NCBI GenBank assembly: GCA_017459795.1
Contig: JAFUCG010000004.1
Span: 1 to 34,721 of the forward strand
Length of the DNA stretch: 34,721 bases
Direction: 5' to 3'
From: Erysipelotrichaceae bacterium
Lineage (GTDB): Bacteria; Bacillota_I; Bacilli_A; Erysipelotrichales; Erysipelotrichaceae
The translations under genes and the position numbers were made by a program. Shown here piece after piece: positions 24,453-34,721 of the stretch (position 1 is the stretch's first letter; every line of letters begins with the position of its first letter). The notes below the pieces were generated by a model. That model was not told the DNA's origin, searched no databases, and worked only from the letters and a program-made list of their open reading frames with translations.

Positions 24453-24482
24453 AAAAGGAATGTTTCACGTGAAACATTCCTT
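24453..24482 (-). terminator. serS terminator built around parS site 2
   Basis: The region 24455-24482 is a perfect 28-bp palindrome whose centre, 24461-24476, is a second exact parS (TGTTTCACGTGAAACA). It lies six bases after the serS stop, and the minus strand continues with a T-rich tail (TTTTGTTTT, counting the end of the arm), so the RNA forms an intrinsic terminator. One sequence thus appears to serve as both a centromere site and a transcription terminator. Confidence 0.85.
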
Positions 24483-24487
24483 AATTG

Positions 24488-25774
24488 TTATTTCTTAGGA
24501 ACTAATACCTTTGTTCCACCCATGTATGGCCATAATACTTCAGGAACATTAACACTTCCGTCAGCATTCAGGTTGTTTTCAAGTAATGCGATGAGCATTC
24601 TTGGTGGAGCAACAACAGTGTTGTTCAATGTATGAGCGAAGTACTTGCCGTTTTCACCGTTAACTCTGATTCCAAGTCTTCTTGCCTGAGCATCTGTTAA
24701 GTTAGAACAGCTTCCTACTTCAAAGTATTTCTTCTGTCTTGGACTCCAGGCTTCAACGTCAACGCTCTTACACTTTAAGTCAGCCAGGTCTCCAGAGCAG
24801 CATTCCAGCATTCTTACAGGAACATCTAATGTTCTGAACAGATCTACTGTATTCTGAGCAAGCTTCCAGAACCATTCATGGCTATCTTCCGGCTTACAAA
24901 CAACGATCATTTCCTGCTTTTCAAACTGGTGAATACGGTAAACGCCTCTTTCTTCGATACCGTGAGCACCTTTTTCCTTACGGAAACATGGAGAATAGCT
25001 TGTTAATGTGTATGGAAGATCCTTTTCTTCAAGAATATTGTTAATGAACTTACCAATCATTGAATGTTCACTTGTACCGATAAGATATAAGTCTTCACCT
25101 TCAATCTTATACATCATGTTTTCCATTTCAGCGAAACTCATAACACCTGATACAACTTCACTTCTGATCATGAATGGTGGAACACAGTATGTAAAGCCTC
25201 TGTTGATCATGAAATCTCTGGCATAAGCTAAACAGGCTGAATGTAATCTGGCAATGTCACCCATTAAATAATAGAATCCATTACCGGCAACTCTTCTTGC
25301 ACTGTCTAAATCAATGCCGTTGAAGCTTTCCATGATTTCAGTGTGATATGGAATTTCAAAATCAGGAACAACTGGTTCACCAAATCTCTTAACTTCAACA
25401 TTTTCACTGTCATCCTTACCAATTGGTACATCATCATCGATGATATTTGGAAGAGTCATCTGAATTTTCTTGATCTGAGCAGCTAATTCTTCTTCTCTTA
25501 CTTCGTTATTAGCGATTGTTTCACCAATTTCCTTAACTTCTGCCTTGATCTTTTCAGCTTCTTCTCTCTTTCCCTGAGCCATTAACTGACCAATCTGCTT
25601 GCTGATGAGGTTTCTCTTTCCTCTTAAGTCATCATCAGTGGTCTTAATTGAACGGTATTCCTTATCTAAGTCCAATAATTCATCAACTAATGGCAGTTTG
25701 CTGTCCTGAAACTTCTTTTTGATGTTTTCCTTAACCTTATCAGGGTTATTACGGATAAAATTCATATCTAACAT
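24488..25774 (-). CDS. serS: Seryl-tRNA synthetase
   Basis: The 428-residue enzyme has an N-terminal coiled-coil arm (about 30-105, rich in K/E heptads) that holds tRNA-Ser, then the class II core. Motif 2 is C-F-R-K-E-K-G-A-H-G-I-E-E-R-G, followed by R-I-H-Q-F-E-K-Q-E. Motif 3 is H381-T-L-N-N-T-V-V-A-P-P-R392-M, which differs from the usual bacterial T-L-N-G-S-G-L-A-V-G-R-T; N-x-T-x-A-x-x-R is closer to archaeal and eukaryotic enzymes. It charges tRNA-Ser. The gene begins 5 nt after gyrA, with the GGAG of its ribosome binding site overlapping the gyrA end. No T-box leader is present. Confidence 0.95.
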   Translation of the reverse strand: MLDMNFIRNNPDKVKENIKKKFQDSKLPLVDELLDLDKEYRSIKTTDDDLRGKRNLISKQIGQLMAQGKREEAEKIKAEVKEIGETIANNEVREEELAAQIKKIQMTLPNIIDDDVPIGKDDSENVEVKRFGEPVVPDFEIPYHTEIMESFNGIDLDSARRVAGNGFYYLMGDIARLHSACLAYARDFMINRGFTYCVPPFMIRSEVVSGVMSFAEMENMMYKIEGEDLYLIGTSEHSMIGKFINNILEEKDLPYTLTSYSPCFRKEKGAHGIEERGVYRIHQFEKQEMIVVCKPEDSHEWFWKLAQNTVDLFRTLDVPVRMLECCSGDLADLKCKSVDVEAWSPRQKKYFEVGSCSNLTDAQARRLGIRVNGENGKYFAHTLNNTVVAPPRMLIALLENNLNADGSVNVPEVLWPYMGGTKVLVPKK

Positions 25775-25779
25775 GGTAA

Positions 25780-28272
25780 TTACTCCTCTACTTCACTGTT
25801 TTCTTCATCAACAGCTTCTTCTTCACTTTCATCTTCCTTAGCAATTAATGCAACTGTAGCGACTCTGGATCCTTCATCAACGTTAATAAGCTTAACACCC
25901 TGAGTATTTCTACCATATGTTGATACAGTTTCCAGTGATATCCTAATCATTGTACCATTATCTGTCATAATTAGAACATCTTCATCACCATTAACTGATC
26001 TCATGGCCATTAATTTACCGTTTTTATCAGTAATATTGATTGTACTTACACCCTTGGCACCACGTTTTGTCATTCTGTAGTCTTCAAGAGGTGTCTTCTT
26101 ACCATAACCTTTTTCAGTTACAGCCAGGATATATTCACCCATCTTGTTAGTTGCACAGCCAATTACCATACTGCCATCTGTGTTAAATCCGATAACACCT
26201 GATGCGTTACGGCCCATTGGTCTTACATCCTGTTCATTGAATCTGATGGCTTTACCATTGTCACCGGCAATGATGATTTCATCGTTTCCACTTGTGATCA
26301 TGGCTCCAAACAGTTCATCATCCTCTCTCATTGAGATGGCAATCTTACCAGACTGTCTGATTGAGAGGAATTCAGACATCTGAACTCTCTTAACAAGACC
26401 TAATTTAGTAACAAAGAACATGAATTTATCATCAAGTTCAGGTCCTGGAATGACATCTATCATTGCTCTGACCTTCTCATTAGGCTGCATGTTCAGTAAA
26501 TTTACTACCGGAACACCCTTTGAGATTCTTGATGCGGCAGGAACATTGAATCCCTTTATTCTGTATACCTTACCTAAGCTGGTAAATAACAGTAAGTCAT
26601 CATGACTGCTCATGGTCAATACCTGGTCAATGATGTCATCGCTGTTAAGGCTCATGCCCTTAACACCCTTACCGCCACGGTTCTGTTTCTTATAGGTATC
26701 AACAGTTGTACGCTTGATATAACCGTTTGTTGTAATGGCAATCATGACATTTTCAACCGGTATCAGATCAGCGTCATCAATGTCACTGGCTGCTTCAATG
26801 ATTTCCGTACGTCTCTTATCATTGTATTTATCCTTCATTTCAGCTAATTCATCCTTAATTATGGCTAAAACTCTGTCATGCTTAGCTAAAATGTCACGGT
26901 AATCAGCTATTGCCAGTACTAACTGATCATATTCTTCATCAATTTTGTTTCTCTGCAGACCTGTAAGTCTTCTTAACTGCATGTCAAGAATAGCCTTAGC
27001 CTGAATGTCTGACAAACCGAAGCCTTCCTTCATTCTGTTGATGGATTCTTCGTCATTATATGAAGATCTGATTATATTTATGATTTCATCAATATGATCC
27101 AGGGCTATTTTCAAGCCTTCCAGGATATGAGCTCTGTCTAAAGCCTTGTTCAAATCATACTTTGTTCTTCTTTCAACAAGGTTTACCTGGTGATCAATGT
27201 ATGCCTGTAAGGCTTCCTTAATGCTCAATACTCTTGGAGTATTGTCAATTAATGCTAACATATTTACACCATAAGTAACCTGTAAGGCTGTTTTCTGGTA
27301 TAAATGATTTAATAACACCTCAGGCTGAACATCTTTTCTTACTTCCATGACAATTCTGATACCATTCATGTTGGATTCATCAACCAGGCTTGTAATGCCG
27401 TCTATCACTTTGTCACGATGTAAGTCCGCAATGTTCTTAACCATGTTTTCCTTATTTACACCGTAAGGTATTTCCTTGACTATTATCTCGTGCTTTCCGT
27501 TTTCCATTTCATTTATTTCAACTTTTGCACGGTTATAAATGATTCCACGGCCTGTTTCATAGGCTTTTCTGATACCGCTTCTTCCTAAAATAAGGCCTCC
27601 GGTAGGAAAATCAGGTCCAGGAAGATAATTTGTCATCAATTCTGTAACGGAAATCTCCGGATTATCTATTACTGCATCTATGGCATCAACTACTTCACCT
27701 AAATTGTGAGGTGGAATATTTGTGGCCATACCAACAGCTATACCTGTTGTACCGTTTACCAGTAAATTTGGAATATGAGCTGGTAAAACTACTGGTTCCT
27801 GCTCTTCACCATCATAGTTATCAATGAAATCTACAGTATCTTTTTGAATGTCTCTCAGCATTTCCATGGATATCTTGGACATTCTGGCTTCGGTATAACG
27901 TTGTGCAGCCGGGCTGTCTCCATCTATTGAGCCAAAGTTTCCGTGACCGTCTACCAATGGATAACGGTATGAGAAAGGCTGAGCCATTCTTACCATTGCT
28001 TCATAAATTGATGAATCACCATGTGGGTGATATTTACCCATGACTTCACCAACAATACGTGCTGATTTCTTATATGGTGCATTTGCATAGTTACCTAAGT
28101 TATTCATACCGTATAAAATACGTCTCTGAACAGGCTTTAAACCATCTTTTGCATCAGGTAATGCTCTCTGTACGATTACGCTCATAGCATAATCGAGGAA
28201 GGAATCCTTAACTTCACCGGTAATATTGACAAATTCTATCTTGTCATAACCGTTTTTTCTCTTTTCATCCAT
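25780..28272 (-). CDS. gyrA: DNA gyrase subunit A
   Basis: The 830-residue protein has the catalytic tyrosine Y126 in A-A-Q-R-Y-T-E-A-R, and the quinolone-determining segment G85-D-S87-S-I-Y-E91-A, which reads as wild type. The C-terminal beta-pinwheel wraps DNA and carries the GyrA box Q-N-R-G-G-K-G, which separates gyrase from topoisomerase IV. The tail is acidic (many Glu/Asp). With GyrB it introduces negative supercoils using ATP. It follows gyrB by 13 nt and is followed by serS after 5 nt. AGGTGA precedes the ATG. Confidence 0.98.
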   Translation of the reverse strand: MDEKRKNGYDKIEFVNITGEVKDSFLDYAMSVIVQRALPDAKDGLKPVQRRILYGMNNLGNYANAPYKKSARIVGEVMGKYHPHGDSSIYEAMVRMAQPFSYRYPLVDGHGNFGSIDGDSPAAQRYTEARMSKISMEMLRDIQKDTVDFIDNYDGEEQEPVVLPAHIPNLLVNGTTGIAVGMATNIPPHNLGEVVDAIDAVIDNPEISVTELMTNYLPGPDFPTGGLILGRSGIRKAYETGRGIIYNRAKVEINEMENGKHEIIVKEIPYGVNKENMVKNIADLHRDKVIDGITSLVDESNMNGIRIVMEVRKDVQPEVLLNHLYQKTALQVTYGVNMLALIDNTPRVLSIKEALQAYIDHQVNLVERRTKYDLNKALDRAHILEGLKIALDHIDEIINIIRSSYNDEESINRMKEGFGLSDIQAKAILDMQLRRLTGLQRNKIDEEYDQLVLAIADYRDILAKHDRVLAIIKDELAEMKDKYNDKRRTEIIEAASDIDDADLIPVENVMIAITTNGYIKRTTVDTYKKQNRGGKGVKGMSLNSDDIIDQVLTMSSHDDLLLFTSLGKVYRIKGFNVPAASRISKGVPVVNLLNMQPNEKVRAMIDVIPGPELDDKFMFFVTKLGLVKRVQMSEFLSIRQSGKIAISMREDDELFGAMITSGNDEIIIAGDNGKAIRFNEQDVRPMGRNASGVIGFNTDGSMVIGCATNKMGEYILAVTEKGYGKKTPLEDYRMTKRGAKGVSTINITDKNGKLMAMRSVNGDEDVLIMTDNGTMIRISLETVSTYGRNTQGVKLINVDEGSRVATVALIAKEDESEEEAVDEENSEVEE

Positions 28273-28285
28273 TAAAGTTCACCTC

Positions 28286-31299
<3,014 letters not shown>

Positions 31300-31302
31300 T
31301 AT

Positions 31303-31509
31303 CTATTTGGTTACCTCATATTTTTTGTTTTGAATTTCAACGACATCACCAGGATAGATTTTCTTTCCTCTTCTGTTTTCAGGCTCACCGTTTAACTTTA
31401 TTTTGAGTCTTTTAACAGCTATTTTTGCTTCTCCGCCGGTTGAAATCCAATCAGTCAGTTTCAGTAACTGTTGGAGTTCAATATAATCAGTTGTAATTTT
31501 AACTAACAT
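31303..31509 (-). CDS. yaaA: S4-domain RNA-binding protein YaaA
   Basis: The ATG at 31509 follows GGAGG and gives 68 residues, the usual size of the S4-like protein between dnaN and recF. A longer in-frame start upstream would cross the promoter. The S4 pattern is visible: Q-L-L-K-L-T, G-G-E-A-K, V-L/I-N-G-E, R-R-G-K-K-I-Y-P-G-D-V-V. It probably binds structured RNA, and its conserved link to recF and dnaN remains unexplained. Transcription appears to start at its own extended -10 promoter. Confidence 0.93.
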   Translation of the reverse strand: MLVKITTDYIELQQLLKLTDWISTGGEAKIAVKRLKIKLNGEPENRRGKKIYPGDVVEIQNKKYEVTK

Positions 31510-31548
31510 ACGAATTCCTCCTGCAAAATGGCATAAATATACGTTTAC

Positions 31549-31557
31549 ATTATACCA
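31549..31557 (-). promoter_or_regulatory. Extended -10 promoter of the yaaA-recF-gyrB-gyrA-serS operon
   Basis: The minus strand reads TG-G-TATAAT, about 40 nt before yaaA. Together with the terminator after dnaN it separates this operon from dnaA-dnaN. Confidence 0.65.
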
Positions 31558-31636
31558 CATAATAAACAAGTTTTACGCATTTAAATGGCCTATGAAAGAA
31601 AAAAGTTAAAGTAAATAGTAAATGTCTATTCATAAT

Positions 31637-31687
31637 AAAAATGGCTTATTTGTCTTAAAAACAGCTTCAAAACAAATATAGCCATTT
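31637..31687 (-). terminator. Terminator after dnaN
   Basis: A long stem (31639-31653 with 31672-31687, one bulge) is followed by a run of five T on the minus strand, starting 27 nt after the dnaN stop. Confidence 0.8.
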
Positions 31688-31713
31688 ATTTTTATAATCA
31701 AATCAATTTAATG

Positions 31714-32829
31714 TTATGCGTAAGTTCTGATAGGAAGTACCAGCTGAAGGATACTGTCATTATCTACTGATGTAAGAACGAAAGGCTTCATTTCTCCACC
31801 AAACTGAATCTTGATCTGGAATGCATTTAAAGCTCTAACTGCTTCATATACATACTGTCCCTTGAATGAAATGCTTAAGTTTTCACCTTCATAGCTGATT
31901 GGTGTAATTGTTTCTACTGAACCAACTTCGCTGCTTCTTGAAGTAATTACTATTTCATTGCTGGAAAGTTCCATCTTAATGATTGAAACACCTTCATTCT
32001 TAATAAAGCTTGCTCTGTCAATGGCATTGAGAATGTCTCTAGCATCAACAACCAGTTCATAATTGAAACTGTTAGGAATCAATCTTGATGTTTCAGGATA
32101 AGAACCTTCAATTAATCTGGTCTGAATCAGAATGTTTTCCATGCTGAACAGTACTTTCTTATCAGAAATTGAAATTTCAATGTCATTATCACCGTTAATG
32201 ATCTTGGCAACTTCATTCAAACTCTTGGCAGGAATTGTAATATTGAAATCATCAATGTTATCAATGTGGATAACTTTCTGAGCCAGTCTGTAACTGTCAG
32301 TAGCTACGCATTTCAATTCACCGTTTTCATTTCTTAAGTTAAGACCGGTAAGAACAGGTCTTGTTTCCTTATCGCTTGTAGCGAAGCATGTCTGAGAAAT
32401 CAGTTCCTTTAAGTCATCTGAACTTAATACAAATGACTTATCCGGTTTTGTGAAGTCAATTAACGGATAGTTTTCAGCTTTGATGCCATTAATTTCAAAG
32501 TTAACTGAATTACCGCTGATTTTTGTTAATAAACCATCAAGTATTTCAATTTCTACTTCATCAGAATCAATCTTTCTGATCATGTCAAGAATGTATCTTG
32601 AATCAAGAATGATGTCACCTGTTTCAGCTACTTCTAATTTTGATTCTTCATTCTTCTGAATGGTAACAAGAATTGAGATGTTAGTATCAGAAGCTGTAAG
32701 TCTTATATAATCTTCCTTTACTGATAAAAGGATACCGTGTAATGATGGCAATGGTGAATTCATTGATACTGCTCTGGATACAATGTTTAGTCCATCCAGA
32801 AATTCTTTTTTTGCCAGTTTGAAATGCAT
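31714..32829 (-). CDS. dnaN: DNA polymerase III sliding clamp (beta subunit)
   Basis: The 371-residue protein has the three-domain clamp pattern, starting M-H-F-K-L-A-K-K-E-F-L and ending L-P-I-R-T-Y-A, close to the usual C-terminal segment of the clamp. Internal marks include L-P-S-L-H-G-I-L-L, T-A-S-D-T-N and C-V-A-T-D-S-Y-R-L-A in domain 2. The ring tethers polymerase to DNA and binds many repair proteins, including MutS. AAGGAGG precedes the ATG. It follows dnaA after 140 nt that hold DnaA boxes. Confidence 0.98.
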   Translation of the reverse strand: MHFKLAKKEFLDGLNIVSRAVSMNSPLPSLHGILLSVKEDYIRLTASDTNISILVTIQKNEESKLEVAETGDIILDSRYILDMIRKIDSDEVEIEILDGLLTKISGNSVNFEINGIKAENYPLIDFTKPDKSFVLSSDDLKELISQTCFATSDKETRPVLTGLNLRNENGELKCVATDSYRLAQKVIHIDNIDDFNITIPAKSLNEVAKIINGDNDIEISISDKKVLFSMENILIQTRLIEGSYPETSRLIPNSFNYELVVDARDILNAIDRASFIKNEGVSIIKMELSSNEIVITSRSSEVGSVETITPISYEGENLSISFKGQYVYEAVRALNAFQIKIQFGGEMKPFVLTSVDNDSILQLVLPIRTYA

Positions 32830-32869
32830 AACTGCCTCCTTAATTAATTTATTATGAATAATGTTATTG

Positions 32870-32919
32870 ATTATAAGGACTGTGGAAAACTGTGGAAAAG
32901 TCTCAAAAGTCCTTATAAT
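32870..32919. repeat. Inverted repeat enclosing two DnaA boxes between dnaA and dnaN
   Basis: Perfect 12-bp arms (ATTATAAGGACT at 32870-32881, AGTCCTTATAAT at 32908-32919) enclose two tandem copies of TTTTCCACA (minus-strand sense) at 32881-32889 and 32891-32899, spaced exactly 10 bp. Both arms contain a TATAAT, and the one at 32870-32875 could be the -10 of dnaN, putting the boxes at its -35 region. DnaA could thus repress dnaN or shape oriC. Confidence 0.75.
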
Positions 32920-32969
32920 ACCTAATCATTTTAGCATTTTTACCTATGTTTATAAATAGTTATGAAATG

Positions 32970-34337
32970 TTACTTATGGTGTGAAAAAGTAGATTCTATT
33001 TCAATTACGGCCTTTTTATAAGAGTCATTATCTCTTATTAATTTCTCTATTTTTTCACATGCTGATATGACTGTAGCGTGATCTCTGCCGCCAAATTCCT
33101 CACCAATCTTCAAATAAGATAAGTCAAGTTTCTTTCTGGCCAGATACATTGCGATATGTCTGGCATTGGATATGTTCTTTGTTCTTGATTTACCAAGGAT
33201 CTGCTGCTTGGTTAAGCCATAGTAATCAGAAACTGAATTAATGATGTCCTTGAAATCAAGATTCTTTGAACTGCTTGAAAAATCACCGATGTTATCACTG
33301 AAGGCTTCCATCGCTATATTTATATCTATTTTATTATTATTAGAGAAGTTTATTGAATAAAACAGTAATCTGTTAAGCGACCCTTCAAGACTTCTGACAT
33401 CACTTGAGAAGTTGGTTGCCAGAAATGACAGTACTTCAGGATCAATTGATGATTCATCTATGCCATGATTCTTTATCTTCATCTGTAAGATCTTATAAGC
33501 TGTTTCATATTCAGGTGTTGTAACGGTTAAGGTTAACCCCTGAGAGAATCTTGATATTAATCTTTCCTCAATGTCCTTGATCTGAACAGGAGGTCTGTCT
33601 GAAGATAAGATTATCTGTTTTCTGTTATTGAATAACTCATTATAGATGTCAAAAAAAACATCATTTGATGCCTTTTTACCAGATAATAGCTGTATATCAT
33701 CCATCATGAGGACATCTAGGGAATTTAGTTGATTTTTAAGCATATCGATTTCCTTGTTTTTGATAGCCATTACTACCTGGTTAACAAAGGCACTGCTGGA
33801 AATGTATAAAATCTTCTTTTCAGGCAGTTTATTCTTAATGTAATTACCTACTGCGCACAGTAAGTGGGTTTTACCCAGACCGGAATCACCATAAATGAAT
33901 AATGGATTGTAAATGTTACGGCCTGGATTTGTTGCGACAGCCAGGCAGGCAGCGTAAGCTTCTTTATTGCTTGGACCGTGAACAAAGTTTTCAAAGGTAT
34001 ATTCAGGCATTACATTGTCGGAAATCTTGTTGATTTGTTTGATAGTGTTCTGATCATTCTTTAATTTAATGTAATCTTCTTTATATAATACTCTGGCTCT
34101 GATCTGCTTGTTTAAAACTTCCTTTAATGAATTGTTTATCAGATTAAGGTTTTCGATGTCATTTAAAATAAGAGTATGGAACTGGTATTTGGTGAGAACG
34201 ATGGCTTCCTTATCATTAATTTCAGCTAATTCTGTCTCATCAAAAAACTCCGAGTAAACAATACTCTTATCATCATTATCTAAAGTTGATTTTATTAAAT
34301 CTTTGACTTGATTCCAGATAAAATTCAGTGAATACAT
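32970..34337 (-). CDS. dnaA: Chromosomal replication initiator DnaA
   Basis: The 455-residue protein has domain I (about 1-85), a linker, the AAA+ domain with Walker A G150-D-S-G-L-G-K-T-H and Walker B M-M-D-D-I-Q-L-L-S-G-K, and the DNA-binding domain IV with the DnaA signature G416-G-R-D-H-A-T-V-I-S-A-C-E-K-I. It binds DnaA boxes, opens the origin and loads helicase. Likely binding sites are present on both sides of the gene, at 32881-32899 and 34426-34540. The start at 34337 has only a modest AGGT upstream, which may keep translation low. Confidence 0.98.
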   Translation of the reverse strand: MYSLNFIWNQVKDLIKSTLDNDDKSIVYSEFFDETELAEINDKEAIVLTKYQFHTLILNDIENLNLINNSLKEVLNKQIRARVLYKEDYIKLKNDQNTIKQINKISDNVMPEYTFENFVHGPSNKEAYAACLAVATNPGRNIYNPLFIYGDSGLGKTHLLCAVGNYIKNKLPEKKILYISSSAFVNQVVMAIKNKEIDMLKNQLNSLDVLMMDDIQLLSGKKASNDVFFDIYNELFNNRKQIILSSDRPPVQIKDIEERLISRFSQGLTLTVTTPEYETAYKILQMKIKNHGIDESSIDPEVLSFLATNFSSDVRSLEGSLNRLLFYSINFSNNNKIDINIAMEAFSDNIGDFSSSSKNLDFKDIINSVSDYYGLTKQQILGKSRTKNISNARHIAMYLARKKLDLSYLKIGEEFGGRDHATVISACEKIEKLIRDNDSYKKAVIEIESTFSHHK

Positions 34338-34443
34338 TGTGCGTGACCTACTTCCGAATATGATTGTAATTATATTTTAGAATAAAAAGTGAATAATATA
34401 AATTACTAAATTGCTTGCCAAAAATTTATCAACACTTAAAAAA

Positions 34444-34465
34444 AGCCTTTAAAAAGGCTATTTTT
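34444..34465. terminator. Small hairpin inside oriC, terminator-like in both directions
   Basis: AGCCTTT (34444-34450) pairs with AAAGGCT (34453-34459), flanked by A and T runs on both sides. It separates the AT-rich DUE-like part from the DnaA box cluster. Confidence 0.55.
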
Positions 34466-34508
34466 AAGCATTATATTGAGTTTTCCACCATTTTCCACAA
34501 AATGATTT

Positions 34509-34517
34509 TGTGGATAA
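34509..34517 (-). promoter_or_regulatory. Consensus DnaA box
   Basis: TTATCCACA on the minus strand, the exact consensus, next to the tandem pair at 34481-34499. Confidence 0.85.
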
Positions 34518-34569
34518 ATTGTTAATAGTTATGTTGATAAAAATAATTGTTGATATTGTAAATAACAAT

Positions 34570-34593
34570 CCGCACGTGAAACGTGCGGTTTTT
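34570..34593 (+). terminator. Strong hairpin with T-run beside oriC
   Basis: CCGCACGT and ACGTGCGG form a perfect 8-bp stem with loop GAA, followed on the plus strand by five T. On the minus strand the same hairpin would close the GC-rich segment. No plus-strand gene is seen to its left, so its use as a terminator is uncertain. Confidence 0.6.
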
Positions 34594-34721
34594 AGGCTCC
34601 CCTGTAAGGGCCTATACCGCACAGCGACCCTAAAGGGTCTTGTGTAGTCCGACAACCGTGCTCTGCACTATGGCCTACCCCTTAAAGGGGTCCACATACT
34701 CCTTCTTGCTCAGATTGTCAG
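34570..34721. ncRNA. GC-rich hairpin-dense segment, candidate structured RNA or mobile-element end
   Basis: Five hairpins follow each other: 34570-34588, 34593-34614 (TAGGC/GCCTA), 34620-34644 (GACCC/GGGTC inside CACA/TGTG), 34658-34668 (GTGC/GCAC) and 34678-34690 (CCCC/GGGG). GTGCGGT at 34583-34589 is also complementary to ACCGCAC at 34616-34622, so the first hairpin and a helix enclosing the second are mutually exclusive. The GC content is well above that of the surroundings. On the minus strand a frame open from the edge stops at 34675, so the segment could be the 3' end of a protein gene plus an RNA, as in TnpB elements; an rpmH leader is another option. The family is not recognised. Confidence 0.45.

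Larger units (their letters stand above)
34338..34560. other. oriC-like region upstream of dnaA
   Basis: The segment is strongly AT-rich (especially 34370-34440) and carries clustered DnaA boxes. TTATCAACA is at 34426-34434, TTTTCCACC at 34481-34489, TTTTCCACA at 34491-34499, and the perfect TTATCCACA (reverse) at 34509-34517; another TTATCAACA (reverse) is at 34532-34540. The pair at 34481/34491 has the same 10-bp spacing as the pair after dnaA. Together with the dnaA-dnaN boxes this suggests a bipartite origin. A minus-strand TATAAT near 34371 could be the dnaA -10. No gene is seen here; a 63-codon frame through it looks like chance. Confidence 0.8.

Noticed and set aside
24305-24487. T-box or other riboswitch controlling serS or tadA
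   Set aside because: serS follows gyrA by 5 nt and has no leader; the segment before tadA is fully explained by SRP RNA and parS sites.
34464-34655. 63-codon minus-strand frame upstream of dnaA
   Set aside because: It runs through DnaA boxes and the strong hairpin, has no good ribosome binding site and no recognisable product.
34570-34721. RNase P RNA, tmRNA or 6S RNA
   Set aside because: The conserved cores of these RNAs (for example the RNase P P4 segment or the tmRNA tRNA-like end) are not present.

Overview
The window looks like the replication-origin region of a low-GC Gram-positive bacterium (Bacillota). The Erysipelotrichia are my best guess, from the AT-rich codon use, purine-rich AGGAGG ribosome binding sites, the leftward gene order dnaA-dnaN-yaaA-recF-gyrB-gyrA-serS, and the SRP RNA-tadA-dnaX-ybaB-recR block. 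This placement is inference. No rRNA, tRNA, CRISPR array, prophage or complete insertion sequence is visible.

Positions 1-6419 hold a carbohydrate locus. A DeoR-type regulator is followed leftward by a split transketolase, an IolB-type cupin isomerase and a PTS EIIA domain cut by the window edge. Divergent from the regulator are a transaldolase-family protein with altered active-site positions and an iron-dependent alcohol dehydrogenase. The substrate cannot be read from sequence. Positions 6424-7189 hold one membrane-anchored protein resembling a NERD domain without its nuclease residues.

Positions 7318-12998 form an oxaloacetate operon: ATP-type PEP carboxykinase, then a Na+-pumping decarboxylase spread over separate genes (carboxyltransferase, gamma-like membrane subunit, biotin carrier, beta pump), with biotin ligase birA inside and an unlisted 43-residue single-span protein at the end. 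Together they could convert PEP to pyruvate while making ATP and a sodium gradient. Positions 12982-21161 hold mutS, a flavin split-barrel protein, a PTS permease-like protein without its phosphorylatable cysteine, NAD kinase, a CYTH protein, an AI-2E-family membrane protein and an EVE-like protein of unknown role.

Positions 21171-34337 are chromosome maintenance: recR, ybaB, dnaX, tadA, a short SRP RNA with its own promoter, two perfect parS sites (one forming the serS terminator), then serS (an unusual motif 3), gyrA, gyrB, recF, yaaA, dnaN and dnaA. Two tandem DnaA boxes lie in the loop of an inverted repeat between dnaA and dnaN. Upstream of dnaA (34338-34560) is an AT-rich oriC-like segment with DnaA boxes. 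Beyond it (34570-34721) is a GC-rich, hairpin-dense stretch with mutually exclusive pairings that I cannot identify; it is the most interesting unexplained piece of the window.
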